Origin: JAIFWV01 sp964580495
GTDB taxonomy: Bacteria; Patescibacteriota; Doudnabacteria; UBA920; O2-02-FULL-48-8
Assembly (NCBI GenBank): GCA_964580495.1
Contig: CAZOKE010000018.1
Span: 1 to 24,589 of the forward strand
Length of the DNA: 24,589 bases
Direction: 5' to 3'
Position numbers and translations under genes: made by a program. This document shows positions 14,580 through 21,626 of the stretch, piece after piece (within the stretch, counting starts at the first letter, position 1; each line of letters opens with the position of its first letter). Under the pieces are notes generated by a model. The model was not told the origin of the DNA. It was given only the letters and a program-made list of their open reading frames with translations, and searched no databases.

Positions 14580-17500
14580 TTATCGGCTCAATTTTAAGCT
14601 GATTTTCTTTTGATCTACTTCAAATTCTTCGCCGCCTTTTTCTTTTAGAATTTCCCGCACAAAAGTCTTTTTCTTATCAAATAACTCGAAAGCGGCGAGC
14701 AATTCGCCATCTTCTGTATCATAAATTAAATTAACTAATTCGCCAACTTTCAAGCCGGTTTGTTTGCGGATTTCCTGCACCAGCCTTTCTAATTCTCTGG
14801 CCAAGCCTTCGCGCTTGAGTTGCGGCGTAATTTCAGTGTCCAAAACCACCTGTGGATCGACGCTGTTTGGCTCCAATTCTCGGGCGAATTCCGCCTGCTT
14901 GACATTCAATTCATCACCCAGAATTGCCTCAAGATCCTTCGAAAGCTTGCCTGTGCTGGAATAATATTTCAGGGATTGCAGCGGCTGCCGGACTTTGAGG
15001 TTATCTTTCTTGCGTGCCGCGTGACCCAGCTCCACCAGTTTCCGCACTAATTCCATTTTGGCCAACAATTCTTTGGCGTTTTGATCGAGCTCCTTCACGC
15101 TTGGCCAATCCGAAAGATGCACAGACTCCTCGTCGGTCTCAAGCTTCAATATTTGCCAGACATTCTCCGCAAAGAACGGGACAAAAGGCGCTAAGAGTTT
15201 GGTGACCTTTTTTAGGACATAATACAAGGTCTCATAAAACTCCGAACTCTTGCGATCCCGTGATCTTCGCACGTACCAGGTCGAAAGTTCATTTATAAAT
15301 TCTTCCAATGCCCGCGCGGCATGGAAAACGTCATAGTTAGTCAAACAATCGGTCACGGTGTTTACTAATTCCTGGCAGCGGTAAGAAACCCATTGGTCCA
15401 TTACGTCCAGGCTCGGATTAGATGAAATTTTCGGCTCCCAATTGTCATGCGAAGCATAGGTCGTCAGGAAACTTAGCACGTTCCAAAGCGTGAGAAAATT
15501 TTTCCTCAAGGCCAGTTCGATATCTCGCTCCACGAATAACTTTGAATCGCCGGGCTGGTTGACGGAATACATATACCAACGCAAAGCATCCACGCCATAT
15601 TTTTCGATCATAACCCACGGGTCTACAACATTGCCTTTGGATTTGCTCATCTTCTGGCCCTTGGCATCCAAAACATGGCCCAAGTTGATTACATTTTTAT
15701 ATGCCGGACCCATGTCGAGCAGCGTCGAAATCGCCAGCAGCGTGTAAAACCACCCGCGGGTCTGGTCGATAGCTTCGCAAATGTAATCTGCCGGAAATTG
15801 TTCAGCAAAAATTGCTTTGTTGCTAAATGGATAATGCCATTGCGCATAAGGCATGCTGCCCGAGTCAAACCAGACATCAATGACGTCCGGCACACGATGG
15901 GAATTACCTCCGCAATCTTTGCACTTCAAAACAAAATCATCGACATATGGACGATGCAAATCGTGGACCGACACATCGATTTCGAAATATTCGGCGTGGT
16001 TTGGATAGCCTTTTTCCGAACGGTAATATTGCTGCAGCAGCCACAGTGGGTCGCCATGCGAAACCACCAGAATTTTTTTGCCTTCATACTTGGTGTTAAG
16101 TTCTTTGACAAAGCCCACCATTCGGGCTTGCAATTCCTTGTGGGTCTCCCCGCCTTTCGGCGCTTGGTCCCACCTTTTCTCCACCGGCCAGTCCTTCCAA
16201 TAATCAGCTACGAGTTTTCCATTGTAATCGCCAATGTTGATTTCCCGCAATCGCTCGTCTATGACAACCGGCACATCCAAATATTCGCCCACTATCTTTG
16301 CGGTTTCCAATGTACGCGTAACATCGGATGTAAAAATCATGTCCACACCGCCGGCTGCCCGCAATTTTTCGGCCATGATTTTCGCGCGCAATTTGCCTTT
16401 TTCTGTTAGATGGTAAGGTTTCGGCTCCGGCCAGCAGATTGCCAAGCCCAAAACGTTGTTTTCGGCTTCGCCATGCCTGGTGAAATAAAAAGTATTGCGA
16501 GACAATCCCAAATCCTTAACGCTTTCGATCATTTGGAACTTGCCGCATTTGTCGCATTTCCAAATTGGCAATGGCGTGCCCCAGTATCTTTCGCGCGAAA
16601 TGGCCCAATCCTTTGCTTCTTTGAGCCATTCGCCGAAACGCCCTTCCTTAATATAATGCGGCACCCAGTTGATCTGCTCGTTATTTTTGGAAAGCTGGTC
16701 TCGGAACTGGCTCATCTTGATAAACCATGAATCGCGGGCATAGTAAAGCAGCGGCGTGTCGCACCGCCAGCAGAACGGATAATCATGCTCGTATTTTTCA
16801 GTTTTCAGCAGATTGCCATTTTTTTTGAGGTGATCAAAAATCTTATCTTCGGTTTCTTTTGATTTGACCCACAAGCCGGCTACATCAGGCACGGATTCCA
16901 CAAACTTTCCGGCATCATCGACAGTATGGAATTTGGGCAAGCCGATTTGAGCTCCTAATTCATAATCCTCTTCCCCATACATAACCGCTGTGTGCACCAC
17001 TCCAGTACCGTCCGTGGTGGTCACGAAATCAGCGGGATAAACTTTGTAAGATTTATCTGATCGTAATTGCGGAATATCGAACAACGGCTCATATTCCAAA
17101 CCAACTAAATCCTTGCCTTTGAATTCTTTTTCAACTATAACCGGATTTTTTATCGCACTTGCTCTTTCTTTTGCTAAAATCCAATGTTCATTTTCGTCAT
17201 CACCTTTGATTTGAACATAGTCAATATCTGATCCGACTGCCAATGCGACATTGCCAGGCAGTGTCCAAGGAGTCGTGGTCCAGGAAAGAATGTAAGTATC
17301 CTTGAATTTTGGATTTTGAATTTTGAACTTTATATATACTGAAGTATCCCAAACTTTTTTGTAGCCTTGGGCGACTTCGTGGCTAGACAGGGGCGTGCCG
17401 CAACGCGGGCAGTATGGCACCACTTTGTGCCCCAAATAAATCAAACCCTTATCCCAAATCTGCTTCAGCACCCACCATACCGATTCAATGTAGGAATTAT

Positions 17501-17978
17501 GGTAAGTAATGTATGGATTGTTTAAATCCACCCAATACCCCATGCGTTTGGTGATGCGATCCCACTCCTCTTTGTATTGCCAAACCGACTGTTTGCACAA
17601 CCGGTTGAATTCGATGATGCTATCGCGCACCGTTGGTTTTATGGACTCAATCTGCTTTTTTCCCGAGATACCCAATTGCTTTTCCACTTGCAATTCCACG
17701 GGCAAGCCATGGGTGTCCCAGCCGCCTTTGCGGTTGACAAACCGGCCCATCATGGTTTGGAAGCGCGGGATGAGATCTTTAAAAGACCTGGCTTCAATGT
17801 GGTGGATGCCTGGTTTGCCATTGGCGGTCGGAGGTCCTTCAAAAAACACAAACGGTTTGCCGTTCTTGGTTTTTTCCAAAGTCTTGTCAAAAACTCTCTG
17901 TTCTTCCCAAAACTTAAGAACTTCCTCTTCCATTTGAGGAAAGTTTGCCTTTGGTTCAACTGGTTTGAGTTTGGACAT
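14580..17978 (-). CDS. ileS: Isoleucyl-tRNA synthetase with an inserted histidine-phosphatase domain
   Basis: 1132 residues from ATG 17978 (MSKLKPVEP). An upstream in-frame GTG at 17993 is less likely. It charges tRNA-Ile. Class I marks: PTANGKPGIHHIEARS (HIGH equivalent HHIE at 59-62, as in type-2 IleRS), the editing domain with SWTTTPWTLPGNVALAV, WGTPLPIW, DVWFDSGSMPYAQWHYPF, and KMSKSKGN (KMSKS 776-780), then the anticodon-binding domain. Residues ~495-660 are foreign to the family: FTRHGEAENN (RHG at 501-503), SDVTRTLETA, LREINIGDYNG and VVSHGDPLW (H641). Together these give the complete catalytic set of the histidine phosphatase (phosphoglycerate mutase-like) superfamily. The insertion sits between the CDKCG and CKDCG knuckles of a zinc-ribbon-like element and leaves the synthetase frame intact. 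A T-box-like leader precedes the gene. Confidence 0.95.
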   Translation of the reverse strand: MSKLKPVEPKANFPQMEEEVLKFWEEQRVFDKTLEKTKNGKPFVFFEGPPTANGKPGIHHIEARSFKDLIPRFQTMMGRFVNRKGGWDTHGLPVELQVEKQLGISGKKQIESIKPTVRDSIIEFNRLCKQSVWQYKEEWDRITKRMGYWVDLNNPYITYHNSYIESVWWVLKQIWDKGLIYLGHKVVPYCPRCGTPLSSHEVAQGYKKVWDTSVYIKFKIQNPKFKDTYILSWTTTPWTLPGNVALAVGSDIDYVQIKGDDENEHWILAKERASAIKNPVIVEKEFKGKDLVGLEYEPLFDIPQLRSDKSYKVYPADFVTTTDGTGVVHTAVMYGEEDYELGAQIGLPKFHTVDDAGKFVESVPDVAGLWVKSKETEDKIFDHLKKNGNLLKTEKYEHDYPFCWRCDTPLLYYARDSWFIKMSQFRDQLSKNNEQINWVPHYIKEGRFGEWLKEAKDWAISRERYWGTPLPIWKCDKCGKFQMIESVKDLGLSRNTFYFTRHGEAENNVLGLAICWPEPKPYHLTEKGKLRAKIMAEKLRAAGGVDMIFTSDVTRTLETAKIVGEYLDVPVVIDERLREINIGDYNGKLVADYWKDWPVEKRWDQAPKGGETHKELQARMVGFVKELNTKYEGKKILVVSHGDPLWLLQQYYRSEKGYPNHAEYFEIDVSVHDLHRPYVDDFVLKCKDCGGNSHRVPDVIDVWFDSGSMPYAQWHYPFSNKAIFAEQFPADYICEAIDQTRGWFYTLLAISTLLDMGPAYKNVINLGHVLDAKGQKMSKSKGNVVDPWVMIEKYGVDALRWYMYSVNQPGDSKLFVERDIELALRKNFLTLWNVLSFLTTYASHDNWEPKISSNPSLDVMDQWVSYRCQELVNTVTDCLTNYDVFHAARALEEFINELSTWYVRRSRDRKSSEFYETLYYVLKKVTKLLAPFVPFFAENVWQILKLETDEESVHLSDWPSVKELDQNAKELLAKMELVRKLVELGHAARKKDNLKVRQPLQSLKYYSSTGKLSKDLEAILGDELNVKQAEFARELEPNSVDPQVVLDTEITPQLKREGLARELERLVQEIRKQTGLKVGELVNLIYDTEDGELLAAFELFDKKKTFVREILKEKGGEEFEVDQKKISLKLSR

Positions 17979-18132
17979 AAAAAAATAAAACACTCGTTCT
18001 CACGATCCCATTTTGGGAGGTACCATCGTGATTCCAAGTGGCTCTTAATTAACTTGATTACGGACAAGCTCCGGGCAGTTCTACTTGAATTCTTCTGCCA
18101 GCTTGGCATTCGGCTGATGACCGACATCGCTT
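17979..18132 (-). promoter_or_regulatory. T-box-like leader of ileS
   Basis: The minus-strand leader (start near 18132) ends in the T-box antiterminator/antisequestrator fold. Helix A1 TCACGA (18031-18026) pairs with TCGTGA (18005-18000); a 7-nt bulge reads TGGTACC (18025-18019); helix A2 TCCC/GGGA is closed by AAAAT. TGGTACC fits the T-box bulge consensus UGGNACC, whose UGGU complements the ACCA end of uncharged tRNA. Upstream, a bulged 10-bp stem (18104-18095 with 18078-18066) and a small hairpin with CAUCA in its loop (18123-18111) could be a compact Stem I; the loop shows an isoleucine codon AUC, and AUU occurs in the other loop. No strong terminator or SD follows, so the mode of control is unclear. 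The family match is by motif and fold only. Confidence 0.7.
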
Positions 18133-18138
18133 TTAATT

Positions 18139-18144
18139 AATATA
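18139..18144 (-). promoter_or_regulatory. -10 element of ileS
   Basis: TATATT on the minus strand preceded by TG at the extended -10 position (TGTTATATT). The -35 (TTTATT, 18167-18162) is weak and overlaps the terminator of the upstream genes. Confidence 0.5.
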
Positions 18145-18156
18145 ACATAAAACGGC

Positions 18157-18205
18157 AAAAAAATAAACCCCTACAGCTCTGGCATTTAGCACAGGCTGTA
18201 GAGGT
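18157..18205 (-). terminator. Intrinsic terminator between the 18214 gene and ileS
   Basis: On the minus strand, ACCTCTACAGC (18205-18195) pairs with GCTGTAGGGGT (18177-18167) over 11 bp with one G-U pair, followed by TTTATTTTTTT. Confidence 0.85.
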
Positions 18206-18213
18206 CCTTGCGA

Positions 18214-18642
18214 TTAGGCGATTTTCTGGTCTGGCTCGTTCCAAAAGCCCCAAGGAACCGGAGCATTTATTTCTGAAGCGGTTGTCTGCAAATCCGGCGC
18301 GGTTACCGGAACCGAACTTTCAATTTTCCGGGGAGGAATAACGACGCGTACCCGTTCGATTTGCCTTTGTCGATAGAAAATAAAAACTATCGACAAGGCC
18401 GCAACGACTGCAAACAGCAAGACCAGCACGAGTGAGAAATGAGATGCAACTGCCGAGTCCAGAAAGCGCAACCAAGACTTAGCGATCGAAGCCGTATCAA
18501 CTGACTTGACCACGGATTGCGAAAACAAACCCGTAAAGGCAAAACGGCTATTGGAAGCTTCTCGCGCACTTTCGATGGCCGGCGAGTTGATCGATTCCAC
18601 GTCAGGCAATGCGGCAACGCTCAAATAGCTGACCGAGACCAA
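18214..18642 (-). CDS. Putative single-pass membrane protein, start uncertain
   Basis: Unrecognised. The frame is open from an ATG at 18807, but its first ~55 codons overlap the preceding gene and run through a strong terminator hairpin, so I place the start at the first start codon after it (TTG 18642, 143 residues). That choice is weak, since no SD is visible. The protein has a polar N-terminal half (LPDVESINSPAIESAREASN), a strong membrane segment (about residues 75-97, HFSLVLVLLFAVVAALSIVFIFY) followed by a basic RQRQIERVR stop-transfer, and a cytoplasmic tail ending WNEPDQKIA. A terminator lies 9 nt after the stop. The membrane segment with correct charge bias argues that it is real. Confidence 0.45.
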   Translation of the reverse strand: MVSVSYLSVAALPDVESINSPAIESAREASNSRFAFTGLFSQSVVKSVDTASIAKSWLRFLDSAVASHFSLVLVLLFAVVAALSIVFIFYRQRQIERVRVVIPPRKIESSVPVTAPDLQTTASEINAPVPWGFWNEPDQKIA

Positions 18643-18670
18643 CTTTACCGGCAGCGAGACGATCTGATCG

Positions 18671-18708
18671 CAAAAAGAAAAGGGTTGGCGCCAGCGGCAC
18701 CAACCCTT
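18671..18708 (-). terminator. Strong intrinsic terminator after the 18714 gene
   Basis: On the minus strand, a 13-bp stem (AAGGGTTGGTGCC with GGCGCCAACCCTT, one G-U pair, loop GCT) starts 5 nt after the stop codon and is followed by TTCTTTTT. The open frame of the next gene reads straight through it. Confidence 0.85.
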
Positions 18709-18713
18709 GCTTG

Positions 18714-19256
18714 TCAAACTCGAGATTCCCGAACGTAATCTCGATAGTTGTCGAGTACTTCGAACCCCATGAACCAAGCCAGCCAAACGCTGACATCGTA
18801 ATTCCATTTGGCTCCGCTCTTGTAGTGCTCGGCCGCCTTCAGCTGTTCGAGCAGCTCGGCGGTCCGATTCCGATCGACACTCGCCTTCCAGGTGATCGCC
18901 TGCTCCGCAGAGTACGCCTCTTCGAGTTTCAGAGCACTCCGGGTGATCTGATCCTTGATGAGTGGCTGGAGCAGTTTGATCCGTCCCTTGTCAGCGCGAT
19001 GCCTTGGCGCCTCGTCCTTGGTCACTTCGAAGTTCTCCATGAATGCCACTCGTAGCAGCATCGGAGCCACGAAGTAGAACAGGGCCCAAGCGATCCCGGC
19101 ATAGAGCAGGTACCACATGATGTTCACCAATTTAAACATCATGACGTGCTGGGTTCGGACTGGCAAGATCCAGTACCACAAAAGAGTGGACAGGACCATA
19201 CCGATTGCCAAACCGCCAGTGAGCCATCGCAGGCTCTTGCGTCCGGGGGTAAACAT
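18714..19256 (-). CDS. Conserved-looking two-TM membrane protein, unknown function
   Basis: 180 residues from ATG 19256, chosen because AAAGGAGG (19268-19261) lies 4 nt before it; an in-frame codon upstream at 19292 falls in the hairpin leader. The N-terminus is basic (MFTPGRKSLRW). Two membrane segments follow, at ~11-32 (LTGGLAIGMVLSTLLWYWILPV) and ~42-65 (IMWYLLYAGIAWALFYFVAPML). The remaining ~115 residues are charged and helical (KLEEAYSAEQAITWKASVDR) and end with a Trp/Tyr-rich stretch (WLAWFMGFEVLDNY). No family is recognised. The gene is noticeably richer in G+C than ileS and argS on either side and has one of the strongest SDs in the window, behind its own promoter and a structured leader. 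It could be recently acquired. Confidence 0.75.
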   Translation of the reverse strand: MFTPGRKSLRWLTGGLAIGMVLSTLLWYWILPVRTQHVMMFKLVNIMWYLLYAGIAWALFYFVAPMLLRVAFMENFEVTKDEAPRHRADKGRIKLLQPLIKDQITRSALKLEEAYSAEQAITWKASVDRNRTAELLEQLKAAEHYKSGAKWNYDVSVWLAWFMGFEVLDNYRDYVRESRV

Positions 19257-19260
19257 ACAT

Positions 19261-19325
19261 CCTCCTTTAAGCCCTCTGGGCCTAAAGAACACTGGGCTTC
19301 AGCCCAGTGGCCGGCCATTCTGGCC
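19261..19325 (-). promoter_or_regulatory. Three-hairpin 5' leader of the 18714 gene
   Basis: The minus-strand leader folds into GGCC-AGAAT-GGCC (19325-19313), CACTGGGC-TGAA-GCCCAGTG (19309-19290) and CTTTAGGCCC-AGA-GGGCTTAAAG (19287-19265, one G-U pair). The last stem contains the AAAG of the SD AAAGGAGG, so it can partly mask ribosome binding. Confidence 0.65.
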
Positions 19326-19334
19326 TGACAGCGT

Positions 19335-19363
19335 ATGTTAGCCCAAATCATTGCTCCCGTCAA
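19335..19363 (-). promoter_or_regulatory. Promoter of the 18714 gene
   Basis: On the minus strand, TTGACG (19363-19358), a 17-bp spacer and TAACAT (19340-19335), giving a start near 19328 and a leader of about 70 nt. Confidence 0.6.
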
Positions 19364-19370
19364 TAGTTCC

Positions 19371-19409
19371 AAAAAGCAAAAAACCGAAGCTTACATAAGC
19401 TCCGGTTTT
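19371..19409 (-). terminator. Intrinsic terminator of argS
   Basis: On the minus strand, AAAACCGGAGCTT pairs with AAGCTTCGGTTTT (one G-U pair) and is followed by TTGCTTTTT, 12 nt after the argS stop. Confidence 0.85.
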
Positions 19410-19421
19410 ATTAGAATTTAT

Positions 19422-21086
19422 TTACATCTCTTCCAAAGGTTCAATCCCCAAAAGGCCTAAAGCCTGACCCAACACTTCCTTAGCAGACTTTATTAGATTT
19501 AACCTAAAAAACTTAATCTTGTCATCTTTCTCTGCCATCACCGGGCTTTCGTGATAAAACTTATTGATCAAGCCGGCCAGTTCATAAACGTAATTCGCAA
19601 GCAGGTTGGGCATATAATCCTTGAGCGAATCAGTGACCACATCTGGCAATGCCAAAAGTTTAACCATGAGCTCCCTTTCAGTTGGCTTGATGTCTTCTAT
19701 TGATTCCAATTTGTGGCTGCCTTGTAAGTTTACTTTCGACAATATGCCACAAAGTCGGGCATAAGCATACTGAACATACGGTCCAGAATTCCCTTCGAAA
19801 TCCAATGCCTCATCCCAATCAAATTCATAATCGCTATGTCGATTGTGTGAAAGGTCGAAATATTTGATCGCACCCACTGAAACAGCTCGAATGACTTTTT
19901 CTTTGTCAGCCAAATCCGGATTTTTTTCTTTTATAATTTTTGCGACGCGTTTCCGCGCTTCACTCAAAACATCTTCAGCCAGCACCATATTCCCCTTCCG
20001 CGTGGAAAGTGCCTGGCCTTGGAAACCGATGAACCCATAATCAATATGCACACCTTCCTCGTCAGCCATTTCACCTAGCAACTTTAAAATTGCAAACAAC
20101 TGGTTATAGTGATGCGCTTGACGATTATCAACGACATAAAGATGTTTGGCAAACCCTTCTTGTTTGGCATATATAAATGTAGCCAAATCTCGCAACAAAT
20201 AGGTTGTCGCTCCGTCTGACTTTATAATCACTGCCACTCCCAATTTCTGTTCTTCGAGATTTACGATCTGCGCGCCTTCTGATGACCTTAACAATTTTTT
20301 GGCTTTCAGACTTTCGACTATTTTCGGCATCTGATCTTCATAAAAACTCTCGGGCCAGTTATGTTCGAACTTTTCCATATCAAAAGTTTTTTGGAATTCA
20401 ACAAACTTCTTCATGCTATCCTCGACAATTTGTTCCCAAATTTTCCTGCTTTCAGGATCGCCTTTCTCTAATTTCACGAATTCGTTCTTGGCCTCTTCAT
20501 GGATTGATTTATCATTTTCGGCTTCGGCATTCAGCTTGGCGTAAAGTTGTTCGTTAACTTCCCCGTATTTTTTGTAAGCCAAAATCAAATACCCGAATTG
20601 CGTGCCCCAATCACCCATATGCGTGTCTGATTCGACATTCAATCCAACGAACCTCATCATGCGCTTGAGCGCATCGCCAATAATTGCAGTCCGCAAATGA
20701 CCAATATGCAATGGCTTGGCAATGTTCGGCTGGAAATATTCCAACAAAATCTTTTCAGGATTTTTAATACTGATCTTAACCCTTTCATTTACTTTAGCAA
20801 CATCCTTAATTAAGATTTGATTTTTTATTCTAAAGTTAATAAATCCGGCTCCGGCCACTTCCACAGATTCAAACTTGGCTTTATCAATCTTTGAAATAAT
20901 TTCTTTCGCTAAATCGTGTGGTGATTTGCGAACTAATTTAGACAAAATCAAAGCCGCATTGGTCGCATAATCACCAAGCTTGGGGTCAGGCGTAGTTACA
21001 GTTATTTTTGCTTTCTGCTCGTCTGAAACTTCTATACCACACTCTTTCAGAGCGTCAAAAACAAGGTTTAGAATTTGCTCTTTCAT
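19422..21086 (-). CDS. argS: Arginyl-tRNA synthetase
   Basis: 554 residues from ATG 21086 (MKEQILNLVFDALKEC). A 22-codon upstream extension would cross the promoter and the start of smpB. It charges tRNA-Arg. The N-terminal Add-1 domain (1-~100, GDYATNAALILSKLVRKSP) precedes the class I core, with FQPNIAKPLHIGHLRTAIIG (HIGH at 127-130), GDWGTQFG and SDGATTYLLRDLATF. As in most ArgRS, canonical KMSKS is replaced, here by STRKGNMV (~361-368). The C-terminal DALR anticodon-binding domain includes YVQYAYARLCGIL and ends PLEEM. Length is normal. A perfect -10 lies 7 nt upstream of the ATG, so the mRNA is probably leaderless. It diverges from smpB. Confidence 0.96.
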   Translation of the reverse strand: MKEQILNLVFDALKECGIEVSDEQKAKITVTTPDPKLGDYATNAALILSKLVRKSPHDLAKEIISKIDKAKFESVEVAGAGFINFRIKNQILIKDVAKVNERVKISIKNPEKILLEYFQPNIAKPLHIGHLRTAIIGDALKRMMRFVGLNVESDTHMGDWGTQFGYLILAYKKYGEVNEQLYAKLNAEAENDKSIHEEAKNEFVKLEKGDPESRKIWEQIVEDSMKKFVEFQKTFDMEKFEHNWPESFYEDQMPKIVESLKAKKLLRSSEGAQIVNLEEQKLGVAVIIKSDGATTYLLRDLATFIYAKQEGFAKHLYVVDNRQAHHYNQLFAILKLLGEMADEEGVHIDYGFIGFQGQALSTRKGNMVLAEDVLSEARKRVAKIIKEKNPDLADKEKVIRAVSVGAIKYFDLSHNRHSDYEFDWDEALDFEGNSGPYVQYAYARLCGILSKVNLQGSHKLESIEDIKPTERELMVKLLALPDVVTDSLKDYMPNLLANYVYELAGLINKFYHESPVMAEKDDKIKFFRLNLIKSAKEVLGQALGLLGIEPLEEM

Positions 21087-21110
21087 AAGCTTTATTATAT
21101 CTGATAGAAT
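21082..21110 (+). promoter_or_regulatory. smpB promoter, leaderless configuration
   Basis: TAGAAT (21105-21110) with TG at the extended position (TGATAGAAT) ends 6 nt before the smpB ATG. A poor -35 (TTCATA, 21082-21087) overlaps the argS start codon. Confidence 0.55.
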
Positions 21111-21123
21111 TAGCTTATGCCAA
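21094..21123 (-). promoter_or_regulatory. argS promoter, leaderless configuration
   Basis: On the minus strand, TTGGCA (21123-21118), an 18-bp spacer and TATAAT (21099-21094). The ATG is 7 nt past the -10, at the expected +1. The -35 overlaps the first codons of smpB. Confidence 0.65.
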
Positions 21124-21566
21124 CTTATGCCAACAACCGCAAAGCTTTCCATACCTACTCAATCGAGGATACGTTTGAGGCCGGTTTAGCTTTGGAAGGG
21201 CATGAAGTCAAATCCATCCGAGGCGGCCAGGTTAGTCTTAATGGTGCTTATGTTTCAATTCGGAATGGCGAAGCTTACCTGCGAAACGCTTATATCGGCA
21301 AATACAAAGCCGCTTCCAATCTGGATGGCTATGACGAAAACCGTGAACGCAAACTCCTGCTGCACAAAAATGAAATCCTCAAAATGAGCAATCGCCTGAA
21401 TGAAAAAGGAACCACACTGGTTCCTCTGGAAATTTATACCTCAAAGAATCGTTTGAAACTAAAAATCGGACTTGGCAGAGGCAAAAAACAATACGACAAA
21501 CGCGAATCCATAAAGAAAAAAGAAACAAAACGTTCCATTGAACGTAGTATTAGACAGAGGGTATAA
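21117..21566 (+). CDS. smpB: SsrA-binding protein SmpB
   Basis: 149 residues, normal length. It binds tmRNA and mimics the tRNA anticodon arm during trans-translation rescue of stalled ribosomes. Family marks: NRKAFHTYSIEDTFEAGLAL, GHEVKSIRGGQVSLNGAYV, YKAASNLDGYDENRERKLLLHKNEI (tmRNA-binding OB fold), LVPLEIYTSKNRLKLKIGL, and the basic C-terminal tail GKKQYDKRESIKKKE that becomes helical in the ribosomal mRNA channel. No SD is present, and the -10 abuts the ATG. Its partner RNA gene ssrA begins 60 bp downstream on the same strand with its own promoter. Confidence 0.96.
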   Translation: MPTYANNRKAFHTYSIEDTFEAGLALEGHEVKSIRGGQVSLNGAYVSIRNGEAYLRNAYIGKYKAASNLDGYDENRERKLLLHKNEILKMSNRLNEKGTTLVPLEIYTSKNRLKLKIGLGRGKKQYDKRESIKKKETKRSIERSIRQRV

Positions 21567-21570
21567 CGGG

Positions 21571-21599
21571 TTTACAGACTACCTAAAATTTGGTAATAT
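21571..21599 (+). promoter_or_regulatory. ssrA promoter
   Basis: TTTACA (21571-21576), a 17-bp spacer and TAATAT (21594-21599). The primary transcript would begin about 20 nt before the mature tmRNA 5' end and include a small ACCTC/GAGGT hairpin, to be removed by RNase P. Confidence 0.65.
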
Positions 21600-21626
21600 A
21601 TATTGACCTCAAAACGAGGTAAATGA

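Noticed and set aside
15675..16409. 244-codon plus-strand frame opposite ileS
   Set aside because: It lies fully antisense to conserved IleRS and phosphatase motifs and has no recognisable domain or ribosome site; it is a shadow frame.
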